A DNA stretch of 49,280 nt from Paraburkholderia madseniana (lineage in GTDB: Bacteria; Pseudomonadota; Gammaproteobacteria; Burkholderiales; Burkholderiaceae): positions 1 to 49,280 of the forward strand of contig NZ_VOSW01000069.1 in NCBI RefSeq assembly GCF_009690905.1, written 5' to 3'. Shown here in pieces: positions 15,742-23,911 of this stretch (positions are counted from its first letter, which is position 1; each line of letters opens with the position of its first letter). The notes beneath the pieces were generated by a model. It did no database searches and was not told the DNA's origin. It worked only from the letters and a program-made list of their open reading frames with translations. The position numbers were made by a program, and so were the translations under genes.

Positions 15742-16832
15742 GCCGAGAAAATTTCGGTGTAGCGCTTGATCCACGCAGGCTGCACGACGGCGAGCGCTTT
15801 GTCGTCATGCAGGATTGCTTTCTCGGCGATCTGCTGCGGGCTCGGCACGAACGCGCGGCTCTCGGCCGGAATCACCGCCTTCGAATTGACCGGTCCGTTC
15901 AGCACGTCGGCAGCCATGCGGCCTTGCACACCGGCATCGAGCGAATGGTTGATAAAGGCGTGGATCAGATCGCTGTCGGCGGGATGCGACTTCGGGATCA
16001 CCGTGAACATCAGTTGTGTGGCGAAGCCTTCCTTCATCCCGTAGGTCACGCCCATCTTGTACTCGGGTTTGCGGATCTGGTCCGGGAAAAAGGCCGGCGA
16101 ATAGATGCCGCCGATATCGAGCGAGCCGGTGCGGAACAGATCGGCCACCTGGTTCGGATTCTCGCCAAGCGTCATCACGCGATCTTTCAGCTGCATCAGC
16201 TTCTTGAAGCCCGGCTCGATGTTCTGTTGCGAGCCGCCGTTCATTTTCGCTGCGATGATCGCGAGGTCCACCGCTTCGGCCCATTCAGGCGGCGGTAGGA
16301 ACAGGCGTCCGGCGTACTTCGGGTCCCACAGCGCTTCGTACGAAGACGGCGCCGTCTTGACCGTCGACGTGTTGTAGATCAACCCATCCGACCACAGCAG
16401 ATAACCCACGCCGAAGCCGTTCGCGCCCGTGCGGTATTGCGGCGCGACCTCTTTCAGATTCGGCAGCTTGTCGAGATCGGGCTTCATCAGCAGGCCCGCG
16501 TCGCCTAGACCCGCCGCGCCGACACCGGCCAGGGTGATGACGTCGTAAGTGGGGCGATCGCCCGCGGCCTTCACCTTGGCGACCATGCCGGAGGTGCCGT
16601 CGGCGCGGTCGGCGATGACCTTGGCGCCGGTCTTCGCCGTGAACGTGGCGGCGATGTTGCGCAAGGCGGCGGCGCCGGTGTCGTCCGACCAGGTCAGCAA
16701 GCGCAGTGTCTTGCCGGAGAAGTTGTGCTCCTGTGCCCGCACGTTGATGAACGGCATCGGCAACGTGGACGCCGCGAGTGCTGCGCCGATTGCCTTGATG
16801 GCCTGCCTTCTACCCCGTTTGATCTCTTGCAT
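15738..16832 (-). CDS. Periplasmic substrate-binding protein, polyamine/opine type (PotD/PotF-like)
   Basis: Solute-binding protein of 364 aa (SBP_bac_8/PotD group). The N terminus has a twin-arginine-like stretch (RGRRQAIK) before the hydrophobic core and a cleavage-like NVRA-QE site, so export by Tat or Sec is possible. Landmarks are LRLLTWSDDTG, YDVITLAGVG and GYLLWSDGLIYN. The start at 16832 has GGAG 8 bp upstream; the frame is open for 60 more codons without similarity. First gene of the leftward transport run and probably the best expressed. The divergent LysR gene at 17383 is its likely regulator. The ligand may be a polyamine, aminoethylphosphonate or an opine-like compound. Confidence 0.9.
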   Translation of the reverse strand: MQEIKRGRRQAIKAIGAALAASTLPMPFINVRAQEHNFSGKTLRLLTWSDDTGAAALRNIAATFTAKTGAKVIADRADGTSGMVAKVKAAGDRPTYDVITLAGVGAAGLGDAGLLMKPDLDKLPNLKEVAPQYRTGANGFGVGYLLWSDGLIYNTSTVKTAPSSYEALWDPKYAGRLFLPPPEWAEAVDLAIIAAKMNGGSQQNIEPGFKKLMQLKDRVMTLGENPNQVADLFRTGSLDIGGIYSPAFFPDQIRKPEYKMGVTYGMKEGFATQLMFTVIPKSHPADSDLIHAFINHSLDAGVQGRMAADVLNGPVNSKAVIPAESRAFVPSPQQIAEKAILHDDKALAVVQPAWIKRYTEIFSA

Positions 16833-17382
16833 GGCGGTCTCCTGTGTTGAACGCCTGTTGCCTGGTGATATTCGCTCTGACCGCTGCTGCTGCATCGCCC
16901 ATTTGCGTTGCCCGTCGTTCCCAACCTCACGCGATACCGGGTGCGTTGCGTGTTGATGCACTCTAGGTTTGCCAAAATCCCTCAACAAACGAAATATGCG
17001 CATGGAACGCATGACGGAATCTCATGGGTAGGCTGTCGCGCGACGCTAGCGGCGGCTTTGCTGTGGTCCGTGGGAACGCCAATCCAGTGGCGTATCGGGG
17101 TTAACGTCCATGATTTTTTTGCGCAGGCGGGCTGGAGGGAGGTATGAGGAAAGCTCGGTTCTGGTGCGGTATCCGGCGGGATGCGCCCTGAGTCGGTGCA
17201 AGCGGTGGCGCTCAGACTCGGATTAATAACCGGGCCATGAGCGAAATGCATGCATATTTGCCCGCGCACAACACGTGCGAAACATTCTGATCGCTTATCC
17301 TGTGGGCTCGATGGGCGTGATGGCACGCAAGGCCGCCCGCCCGCGCAATGACTTTTCCTGATCCCTGACCGGACTTATCCAG
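16833..17382. other. Divergent promoter region between ABC operon and LysR gene
   Basis: A 550-bp region with no credible gene, carrying the promoters of the transport run and of the GcvA-like regulator. LysR proteins bind T-N11-A sites here as a rule, but I cannot single out one. The stretch at 17100-17120 and the A/T-rich patch around 16975-17000 are the likeliest promoter zones. Confidence 0.5.
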
Positions 17383-18276
17383 ATGCGACGTCTCCCGCCG
17401 CTCAATGCGCTGCAGATTTTCGAAACCGTCGCGCGGCATCGCAGCTTCACACGCGCCGCTGACCACCTATGCCTGACACAAGGCGCGGTCAGCCGGCAAA
17501 TCATCGCGCTCGAGGACTACTATAAGTTTCCGCTCTTCAAGCGCCATGCAAAGGGCCTGACGCTGACCGCCGAAGGCGAACTGTTGCTGCCGGCCGTCAA
17601 GGAGAGCTTCGCGCGTATCGAAGAGATATCGCTGCGCCTCACGCGTCAACGCACCGATCTCGCGCTGAAAGTGCCGACCTGCGTCATGCGCTGGATGTTG
17701 CCGAAGATCATGCGCTTCCAGGCCGAGTATCCCGAGCTGCACGTTCAGATCACCACCACCTGGCAACATGACGTCGACTTCCAGCTCGAGCCGTTCGACG
17801 CGGCGATCATCTATGGTTCGTCACCGGGTGCGGACGTGCAGGCGGTGCCCTTGTTCGAGGAGCGTCTGACGCCGGTGTGCGCGCCCGATCTGCTGAAAGA
17901 CAAACCTCTGGACGAGGTGGCGGATCTGGCGCGCCACACGCTGCTGCATCCAACGCGCGACCATCGCGACTGGAAGATGTGGCTCGCCAAGGTCACCGAG
18001 GTGGATGCCGCGAATGCGCCTGCGATCGATGCTGAGCACGGCCCGAGCTTCGACACGCTCGACATGGCGACCAACGCCGCTTTGCAGGGCTTCGGTGTTG
18101 CCATCAGCGATCTTGCCCTGATCGACGAAGACGTCGCGGCCAAGCGTCTCGTGCGGCCATTCGATACGGTGCTCAAGACCGGCTGGCGGTATTACTTCGT
18201 GTATCCGGATTCAGTCGCGCATCAGCAGAAGCTGAATCTGTTCCGCGACTGGATTGCGGAGCATTGGGAAGAGTAG
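17383..18276 (+). CDS. LysR-family transcriptional regulator, GcvA-like
   Basis: Transcription factor of 297 aa. N-terminal winged HTH at about residues 6-65 with the GcvA-type opening LPPLNALQIFETVARHRSFTRAADHLCLTQGAVSRQI, followed by the effector-binding domain from about 90 to 295. GcvA-like members typically regulate a neighbouring divergent operon, here the binding-protein/ABC run whose first ATG is 550 bp away. Its own start is preceded by weak ribosome-site sequence (CCGGACTTATCC). It ends 47 bp before the convergent antiporter gene. Effector unknown. Confidence 0.92.
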   Translation: MRRLPPLNALQIFETVARHRSFTRAADHLCLTQGAVSRQIIALEDYYKFPLFKRHAKGLTLTAEGELLLPAVKESFARIEEISLRLTRQRTDLALKVPTCVMRWMLPKIMRFQAEYPELHVQITTTWQHDVDFQLEPFDAAIIYGSSPGADVQAVPLFEERLTPVCAPDLLKDKPLDEVADLARHTLLHPTRDHRDWKMWLAKVTEVDAANAPAIDAEHGPSFDTLDMATNAALQGFGVAISDLALIDEDVAAKRLVRPFDTVLKTGWRYYFVYPDSVAHQQKLNLFRDWIAEHWEE

Positions 18277-18323
18277 GAGAGCAGCCCGTCGTTTGGGTAG
18301 AGCGCGGATCGTCAAGCCTATCG

Positions 18324-19406
18324 TCAGGGCGCGAAGGACAGAAACAGATACGCCGCGAACAACGACAGATGGACGGCGCCTTGCAGGATCGTCGTGCGTC
18401 CGGAACTGAGCGTCAGGGTGCCGACGATCAACGTGAGCACCAGCAGCACAGTTTCCTTGCCGTCGATACCGAGGATGAGCGGCTGGGCGGTCCACAAGAA
18501 CACCACGGCGACCGTTGGAATGGTCAGCCCAATGCTGGCCAGCGCCGAGCCGAGCGCGAGATTCAGGCTGTTCTGCAAGCGATCGGCGCGCGCCGCGCGC
18601 ACGGCGGCGAGCCCTTCCGGCAACAGCACCAGCGCGGCAATGATAATGCCGACCACCGCCGGCGGCGCGCCCGCGTTCTTCACTGCCGTTTCGACCACCG
18701 GCGAGAGCACTTTCGCGAGCAACACGACGGCGACGAGGCACACCACCAGCAAGCCGCCGGCTGCCAGCGCGACACCGGCACTCGGTGGGGCGGCATGGAC
18801 GTCCTCGTCGGGGACGCCGGCAAGAAAGTAATCGCGATGCCGCACGGTCTGGACGAACACGAACACCCCATACAGCACCAGCGAAGACACCCCCGCGAAC
18901 GCCAGTTGCGACGACGACAAAACCGGGCCGGCACTCGTCGTCGTGTAGTTCGGCATGACCAGAGTCAACACGGACAATGACGCGAGCACTGCCAACGACG
19001 CCGCAGCGCCGCGACTTTGAAAATCCTGCTCGCGATGCCGGATACCGCCCACCAGCAGGCAGATGCCCACGATCCCATTGCACACGATCATCACCGCGGC
19101 GAATACGGTGTCGCGCGCAAGCCCGGCTTTTTCCGGCCCGGACGTCAACATCACCGAAACGATCAGCGCGACTTCGATCACCGTGACGGCCACCGCCAGC
19201 ACCAGTGTGCCGAACGGCTCGCCGACGCGATGCGCGACCACTTCCGCGTGGTGCACCGCTGTGAACACCGCAGCGCACAGTGCGACCCCGATCAGCGCGA
19301 GCAGCAACCCGTTGCCCGGCAAGGCATACGCGATGCCCAGCACGATCCAGGCAACGAAGGGCGCGGCAATGGTCCAGCGGGGCAAAACGGTCGCGGGCGT
19401 GGTCAT
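18324..19406 (-). CDS. Calcium/sodium:proton antiporter, ChaA family
   Basis: Inner-membrane cation/proton exchanger of the CaCA superfamily, 360 aa with about eleven membrane segments. The two inverted alpha-repeats of the family are clear: GEPFGTLVLAVAVTVIEVAL in the first half and VLLPEGLAAVRAARADR then SLNLALGSALASIGLTIP in the second, each carrying the acidic ion-binding Glu. The central loop is short and slightly acidic (GVPDEDVHAAPP). AAGGA precedes the ATG by about 8 bp. It has a long 437-base leader with several hairpins after the BON gene on the same strand, so it is probably separately controlled. Role: calcium or sodium efflux and alkaline pH tolerance by family. Confidence 0.9.
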   Translation of the reverse strand: MTTPATVLPRWTIAAPFVAWIVLGIAYALPGNGLLLALIGVALCAAVFTAVHHAEVVAHRVGEPFGTLVLAVAVTVIEVALIVSVMLTSGPEKAGLARDTVFAAVMIVCNGIVGICLLVGGIRHREQDFQSRGAAASLAVLASLSVLTLVMPNYTTTSAGPVLSSSQLAFAGVSSLVLYGVFVFVQTVRHRDYFLAGVPDEDVHAAPPSAGVALAAGGLLVVCLVAVVLLAKVLSPVVETAVKNAGAPPAVVGIIIAALVLLPEGLAAVRAARADRLQNSLNLALGSALASIGLTIPTVAVVFLWTAQPLILGIDGKETVLLVLTLIVGTLTLSSGRTTILQGAVHLSLFAAYLFLSFAP

Positions 19407-19843
19407 TCAGGGCTTCCTTTCGTTGCGTGTTCTTGTTGCTTGTATTGGACTGGCGCAGCAAGCGCGGACGGGCGCCGATGACACACGGGCGTGAGACACG
19501 GGCGCGGGCGCAAATCCTAAACCATCCTGTCAACAACGCGCCCTAACGCATTAAATTATAAAGGATAGTTCATAGCGGACGAGGTTTTGTCAGTCCGTGC
19601 GACGGATTGTGCCGACGCAGTGGCGAAGGCGGCAAGGCAACCTGCGGCTCATCGGCATCTGAAGGATTGAGTCGCGCAGGATTGCGCGGAAAATGCGACG
19701 CGGGTTCGATGGGTGAAACTCCATCAGACCACCACTGCCAGGTTGGCAGTTTCAGGGAAAGAATCCGAATGTTTAGGTCCGGACGCGCCGCCTCGTGATG
19801 AAGCGTTGCGTCCGGATGTAGCGCAACGACTGACTAAAGCGGT
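19407..19843 (-). other. Intergenic leader of the antiporter gene with three hairpins
   Basis: On the minus strand this lies after the BON gene and before the antiporter start. Three inverted repeats are visible: TCCGGACGC at 19778-19786 with its partner at 19808-19816; CTGCCA at 19735-19740 with 19744-19749; GATGG at 19708-19712 with CCATC at 19721-19725. There is no T-run, so the first is at best a weak terminator for the BON gene. I cannot match the set to a known riboswitch. Confidence 0.45.
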
Positions 19844-20206
19844 TTACTGTCCGACCGGACGGATCGACAGTGCGTTCTTGACCGACGTCACGCCCGGCAC
19901 GGCTTGCGCGGCCTGGGTTGCCAGGTCGACTTGCGGTTGCTCAGGCACCGTGCCGGCCAGCGTCACTGCGCCGCCACGTGCGCGCACGGTGATGTTGGTC
20001 ACGCTCAGGCCCTTGGTTTTCGACAGGGCGGTGCGCACCTTGCGTCCCAACGCACGGTTGGCCGCCTTGGCCGCCTTGGCGCTCGGCGCCGAAGAAGCAG
20101 CCATGGGGGCCGCCGGAGCAGCGTCGCTGCTTTGCGCGTACGCATTGACGGATGCCAGAACGATCAGCGCGCCGCCGACCATCTTGATTGCCTGGAATGC
20201 TTTCAT
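19844..20206 (-). CDS. BON-domain periplasmic protein (OsmY-like)
   Basis: Small exported protein, 120 aa. Signal peptide to about AYA-QS (residue 24), an Ala-rich spacer, then a single BON domain at about 53-117 (ALGRKVRTALSKTKGLSVTNITVRARGG...VTLAGTVPEQPQ...VPGVTSVKNAL). BON domains associate with phospholipid membranes and are common in osmotic-stress proteins such as OsmY, which has two. AGGAGAGAG stands 5 bp before the ATG. Monocistronic in appearance, with a hairpin 28 bases past the stop. Confidence 0.9.
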   Translation of the reverse strand: MKAFQAIKMVGGALIVLASVNAYAQSSDAAPAAPMAASSAPSAKAAKAANRALGRKVRTALSKTKGLSVTNITVRARGGAVTLAGTVPEQPQVDLATQAAQAVPGVTSVKNALSIRPVGQ

Positions 20207-20600
20207 TCAACTCTCTCCTATTGTCATGGATACGACGGCCCCGGGATGGGCCGGTGTACTGCACCAGCGGGTACTTCGGGATCAAATCTGAATGGAACGT
20301 TGCTGCGATCGAGCGACTTCTTGCAATCTGTAAGCTGATCAGGCGCGCCTAAGCACACGCATGCCGGCAAAGGCTGTCCTGCAAGCCGGAAACACACGAT
20401 ACTCCAATTAGTGCCATGGTGAATGCGTCAGTGCCTGGAAATGAGGTTTTGGTACAACGAATGGGCCGATGAAGGCAGGCCGATGGCGCTCCACCGCTTG
20501 GTGCGGCGCGGGTGGCACGCCCGTTGGCGTGTCTGCTGCACTGGCAGGTCGCGCATCTATCGAACCCTGCGCCTGGCGCCTAACGACTCGTCCGAATTGC

Positions 20601-21248
20601 ATGCCGAATCAGCCTCTATCTATCCTCCCATTGCTTCGTGACGATTTGCCGCTCGATACCGTCGCGCTGGCACGTTTCATGATCGGCAAATATCTGGTGC
20701 ACGACCTCCCCGAAGGCCGTATCAGCGGCCGCATTGTCGAAACCGAGGCGTACCCGCTCGGCGATTCGACCAGCCACGCGTTTGCAGGCCGCCGCCCGTA
20801 TAACGGGTCGATGTTTCTCGCCCCCGGCCACGCTTATATCCGGCTTACGTACGGGCTTTCGTACATGCTGAACATGTCTGCGGAAGCGGAAGAGGTCGGC
20901 GCAGGCATTCTGCTCCGCGCGATCGAACCGCTGGAGGGCTTGCAGTTGATGGAAGCGCGGCGGCCCGGCGTGCCGTTGCGCGATCTCGCGCGCGGTCCCG
21001 GCCGGCTCACCATGGCCTTGGGCATCGACCAGTCGTTTGACGGCCGCGATCTTTGCAGCGGACATGGCCTGTGGATCGGCGTGATCGAGACGGGTGATGT
21101 GCAGATCGGCGTGACGACGCGCATCGGCTTGTCGCGCGAGATGCATCGGCCGTTACGGTTTTTCGAACCCGGCAGCGCGTTCGTCAGCGGACCGCGAAAA
21201 TTGCTGCTGCCGCCGCACGCCGACGCATTGACCAGTGCGCAAATCTGA
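20601..21248 (+). CDS. 3-methyladenine DNA glycosylase, AAG/MPG family
   Basis: Base-excision-repair glycosylase of the mammalian MPG type, 215 aa, which removes alkylated purines and hypoxanthine. The catalytic Glu is in GRIVETEAY; the substrate pocket segment is FAGRRPYNGSMFLAPGHAYIRLTYG, and RGPGRLTMALGI is the conserved DNA-contact loop. The start at 20601 (MPNQPLSILP) is chosen because family similarity begins close after it. The in-frame ATG at 20469 would add 44 residues rich in Trp, Cys and Gly that look non-coding. No clear ribosome site precedes 20601, so the exact start is uncertain. It stands alone. Confidence 0.9.
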   Translation: MPNQPLSILPLLRDDLPLDTVALARFMIGKYLVHDLPEGRISGRIVETEAYPLGDSTSHAFAGRRPYNGSMFLAPGHAYIRLTYGLSYMLNMSAEAEEVGAGILLRAIEPLEGLQLMEARRPGVPLRDLARGPGRLTMALGIDQSFDGRDLCSGHGLWIGVIETGDVQIGVTTRIGLSREMHRPLRFFEPGSAFVSGPRKLLLPPHADALTSAQI

Positions 21249-21517
21249 CTATCCGCGCCGGGCAATGCGGCAAAACACGCTCAGCGGGGGTGCTTTCTCG
21301 AAACGTCAGACGCAAAGGTTACGATTCCGACAATTATTACGGTAAAACGAAGCCTTCAATCAAGTTTGGCGGTAAGTTTCGTCACACTCTTGCGTTTTGA
21401 ACAATTATCTATCTCACAATTAAGGGTTTTCCCGCGATGATTGGGTGACTAGACTGAAATCACTCGCTTCTCACATGGTGTGGCAAGCGAAGCAAAAAAC
21501 AGGTCTGGAGGTAAGTC
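21249..21517. other. A/T-rich promoter region of the DUF4148 gene
   Basis: No gene is seen. GC drops clearly around 21320-21420, in contrast to the flanking genes. GGAGG lies 6 bp before the ATG at 21518. The run TTGGGTGACTAGACT near 21441 may include the promoter, but spacing to a -35 box cannot be set with confidence. Confidence 0.4.
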
Positions 21518-21862
21518 ATGAAATCGCTCATCAAGGCAATCGCCATTGCAGCCGTTCTCGCCGCCCCAGTTGCTTCGTTCGCTCAATCGAGCGACCAGCC
21601 TGCGACCCGCGCGGAAGTCCGCAGCCAATTGATCCAGCTTGAACAAGCGGGTTACAACCCGGCCGCCAGCAACGACACGAACTATCCGCGCGACGTTCAA
21701 GCCGCCGAAAGCCGTGTGCAGGCGCAAAACCCGGCTGTCGCGCAGACGCAGGAACCCGTCGCGGATACCAGTGGCTACGGTGGCCGGGCGAGCGGTTCGT
21801 CACAAGCGGGTGGCGTCTTGCAACCGACGTCCGGTCCGAAGTCGGTTTATTTCGGTAACTAG
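21518..21862 (+). CDS. DUF4148 family small exported protein
   Basis: Exported protein of 114 aa with a clear signal peptide cut after SFA (residue 22). The mature N-terminal motif TRAEVRSQLIQLEQAGYNP is the hallmark of DUF4148, a family expanded in Burkholderia-type genomes and of unknown function. The C-terminal half is Gly/Ser/Gln-rich and probably disordered (YGGRASGSSQAGG). The strong ribosome site suggests high expression. A second family member is at 30638-30907 in the ECF sigma cluster. Terminator 190 bp downstream. Confidence 0.88.
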   Translation: MKSLIKAIAIAAVLAAPVASFAQSSDQPATRAEVRSQLIQLEQAGYNPAASNDTNYPRDVQAAESRVQAQNPAVAQTQEPVADTSGYGGRASGSSQAGGVLQPTSGPKSVYFGN

Positions 21863-22051
21863 GTTTGGAGCCCGGCTGGTGCGGCCGGCAGTTGATCTGA
21901 TCGAAGCGGGGCGTGCGTGAACCAGCTCAACGCACGTTCCGCGTTCTGCAAGCAATCAGCAGTGTGATATGGCGAGGCACATGCGCGCTTTATGCGGCGT
22001 GCATTCTCGCAGTCCACAATTCAGGAACCTCCGCTGCCGCAAGGTAGCTTC

Positions 22052-22083
22052 GCCCAACCTTTTTCAAGGATTGGGCTTTTTTT
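22052..22083 (+). terminator. Intrinsic terminator after the DUF4148 gene
   Basis: Arms GCCCAACCTT (22052-22061) and AAGGATTGGGC (22066-22076) with a 4-base loop and one bulge, followed by seven T. It reads on the plus strand and would also insulate the convergent CBS gene. Confidence 0.85.
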
Positions 22084-22146
22084 GCGCCCCGTTTCGGCAG
22101 GGTGCGACGCCCGGCGTGTGGCGCGACCTGCGATAGGCCGCGAACC

Positions 22147-22590
22147 TCAGGGGCGTTCGCCGTGGATATAGAACTCGAGTTGCTGAATCGTGAATTGCTG
22201 CTCGGCGATGATGTTCTTCACCAGGTCGCCGATCGATACCATGCCTACCAGGCGGTCGTTTTCGATGACCGGCAAGTGACGCATGCGCCGTTCGGTCATC
22301 AGGGCCATGCAGTCGTCGGTGGTCTGGTCGGGGCGGACGAAGCGCACGGCTTTGCTCATGATGTCGCGCACCGGCGTAGCCTTCGATGAACGGTCCAGCA
22401 GGACGACCTTCCGCGCATAGTCCCGCTCCGTAACGATCCCGGCGATGCTGTCGCCGTCCGTTACGACCAGTGCGCCGATGCCTTTTTCAGCCATCAGCTT
22501 GATCGCCTCGTAGACAGAATCGTCGGCCCCGACCGTGAAGACGGTGGTGTTGTTCGGTTTGGTTTTAAGAAGCTGTGCAACGCTTGTCAT
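22147..22590 (-). CDS. CBS-domain pair protein
   Basis: Stand-alone Bateman module of 147 aa with two CBS repeats, at about 12-66 (VFTVGADDSVYEAIKLMAEKGIGALVVTDG...GIVTERDYARKV) and about 76-130 (VRFVRPDQTTDDCMALMTERRMRHLPVIEN...GMVSIGDLVKNI). Such modules bind adenosine nucleotides and act as energy or ion sensors. The second repeat matches the typical DUF of small beta-proteobacterial CBS proteins ending QQFTIQQLEFYIHGE. The start at 22590 has GGAG about 9 bp upstream; upstream in-frame residues (Arg/Ala/Cys-rich) look non-coding. Partner protein unknown. Confidence 0.92.
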   Translation of the reverse strand: MTSVAQLLKTKPNNTTVFTVGADDSVYEAIKLMAEKGIGALVVTDGDSIAGIVTERDYARKVVLLDRSSKATPVRDIMSKAVRFVRPDQTTDDCMALMTERRMRHLPVIENDRLVGMVSIGDLVKNIIAEQQFTIQQLEFYIHGERP

Positions 22591-22833
22591 GGAGCGACTC
22601 CGTTTCGCAGTGCAGCACGCCGATGCGGCGCGCTGGCGTGAGGGACAGGCCATTCCAGTATAGGCGCGGTGTGCGGCGGACGGACCTCGGGAATACCTGT
22701 GGCGCGCGGTGCGTTCAACTCAGGTAGCCATGTGATGTGCGTCGGTTTCGTACGCGGCACGCGGGCATCCGGGCGCGGTGTGCCGATTAGCGGTAAACTG
22801 CCGGTCCATACCGCATCCCAATATTGCGGGTTC

Positions 22834-23508
22834 ATGTCAGCACCATTGTCCAACGCCATGCTCACGTCTCACGATCCGTCGCAAGCAACAGACGGCGCAC
22901 CCAGCGGCGAGTGCGTCGTCCTCGACGCTACCGCCACGCTCCCCACGCGCTACGGCACGTTTACCTCCTACGTGTTTCGCGTGGCCGAAAGCGGCGCCGA
23001 ACATCTCGCGCTCGTGATGGGCGACGTCGCAAACCAGTCGTCCGTGTTGACGCGCCTGCACTCCGAGTGCCTGACGGGCGACGTGCTCGGCTCGTACCGC
23101 TGCGATTGCGGCGAACAACTCGATCTGGCGCTGCGCTATATCGCGGCTGAAGGCTGCGGCGTGCTGCTGTATCTGCGCGGCCACGAGGGGCGCGGCATTG
23201 GCCTGTCGAACAAGATTCGCGCCTATGCGTTGCAGGAGCAGGGCCGCGACACCGTCGAGGCCAATCTCGATCTCGGCTTGCCCGACGACTCGCGCGAATA
23301 CGATTCCGCGGCAGGCATTCTGCGCACGCTCAAGGTCACCTCGGTTCGCCTGATGAGCAACAATCCGGAAAAATTCGACACGCTGTCAAAGCATGGCATT
23401 CCGGTGTGCGAGCGCGTCGCGCTGGCAATTCCGATGCGCGAGGAAAACGAGCGCTATATCCGCACCAAACAGTTGAAGTTTGGGCACTACTTCGACGAAA
23501 ACGAATAA
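22834..23508 (+). CDS. ribA: GTP cyclohydrolase II
   Basis: Riboflavin-pathway enzyme that opens GTP to 2,5-diamino-6-ribosylamino-pyrimidinone phosphate. 224 aa. The zinc ligands are in SECLTGDVLGSYRCDCG (three Cys), followed by the catalytic loop RGHEGRGIGL and by LMSNNPEKFDTL, the family's variant of the GTP-contact segment. It is the single-domain enzyme, without the RibB domain. The start at 22834 gives MSAPLSNAM; a second ATG at 22858 is an alternative, and neither has a strong ribosome site. It is not linked to other rib genes here, and its sequence (FDTL instead of the common RKI) suggests a second copy. Confidence 0.92.
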   Translation: MSAPLSNAMLTSHDPSQATDGAPSGECVVLDATATLPTRYGTFTSYVFRVAESGAEHLALVMGDVANQSSVLTRLHSECLTGDVLGSYRCDCGEQLDLALRYIAAEGCGVLLYLRGHEGRGIGLSNKIRAYALQEQGRDTVEANLDLGLPDDSREYDSAAGILRTLKVTSVRLMSNNPEKFDTLSKHGIPVCERVALAIPMREENERYIRTKQLKFGHYFDENE

Positions 23509-23651
23509 TTGACGTGTGCGCACCGGCCACCGTTTGCAAACGGCGGCCGGTGTCGTGGCGTCGGTTTTGTCAATTTAGTGCGGACTTTGACATGGTGATG
23601 ACCCATCTGCGGCGTGTCTACGGCTTATCGAACCGCGAGTGGAGCCGAATT

Positions 23652-23671
23652 GATTCGATTCGATTCGATTC
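23652..23671. repeat. Tandem GATTC pentamer, four units
   Basis: Four perfect GATTC copies just downstream of the 66-aa ORF at 23685-23885 (leftward) and past the end of ribA. Simple repeat; possible slippage site, no function seen. Confidence 0.8.
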
Positions 23672-23684
23672 GAGCCGCGTCGAA

Positions 23685-23885
23685 TCAGAACAAACCAAAG
23701 TCGTCGTTGCTATCGGGAATCGCGTTGAGCATGTCCCGAAGCGCTCGCCAACCGATGAGTCCCGCAAGACCTGCTGAGATGGCCGTCCAGTAGCGGGTGT
23801 TCGTCGTTCCGCGTGGTTGCGGGATGTGATGCGTCGCGCTTTTCCGAGCTTCCATCGATGCGCGCAGCAAAGGGCAAGTATGCAT
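23685..23885 (-). CDS. Small single-pass membrane protein, 66 aa
   Basis: No known family recognised. The ATG is preceded by AGGAG at ideal spacing (about 7 bases). The product has a basic N-terminal half (MEARKSATHHIPQPRG), one hydrophobic segment at about 33-48 (YWTAISAGLAGLIGW) and an acidic end (DSNDDFGLF), the typical layout of a small inner-membrane protein with N-in topology. It starts 26 bp after the stop of the NmrA-like gene on the same strand, so the two are likely co-transcribed. It is easily missed because of its size. Function unknown. Confidence 0.65.
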   Translation of the reverse strand: MHTCPLLRASMEARKSATHHIPQPRGTTNTRYWTAISAGLAGLIGWRALRDMLNAIPDSNDDFGLF

Positions 23886-23911
23886 GTCGTTTCTCCTATC
23901 GCGAGTGCGGT

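Noticed and set aside
19560..19820. Possible cobalamin-type riboswitch (GGGTGAAACTCC, CCACTG and GGGAA elements on the plus strand)
   Set aside because: The elements are in the wrong spacing and on the strand away from the antiporter; no B12-related gene follows.
22669..22833. 55-residue N-terminal extension of RibA
   Set aside because: Arg/Gly-rich, no family similarity; the ATG at 22834 lies where the family starts.
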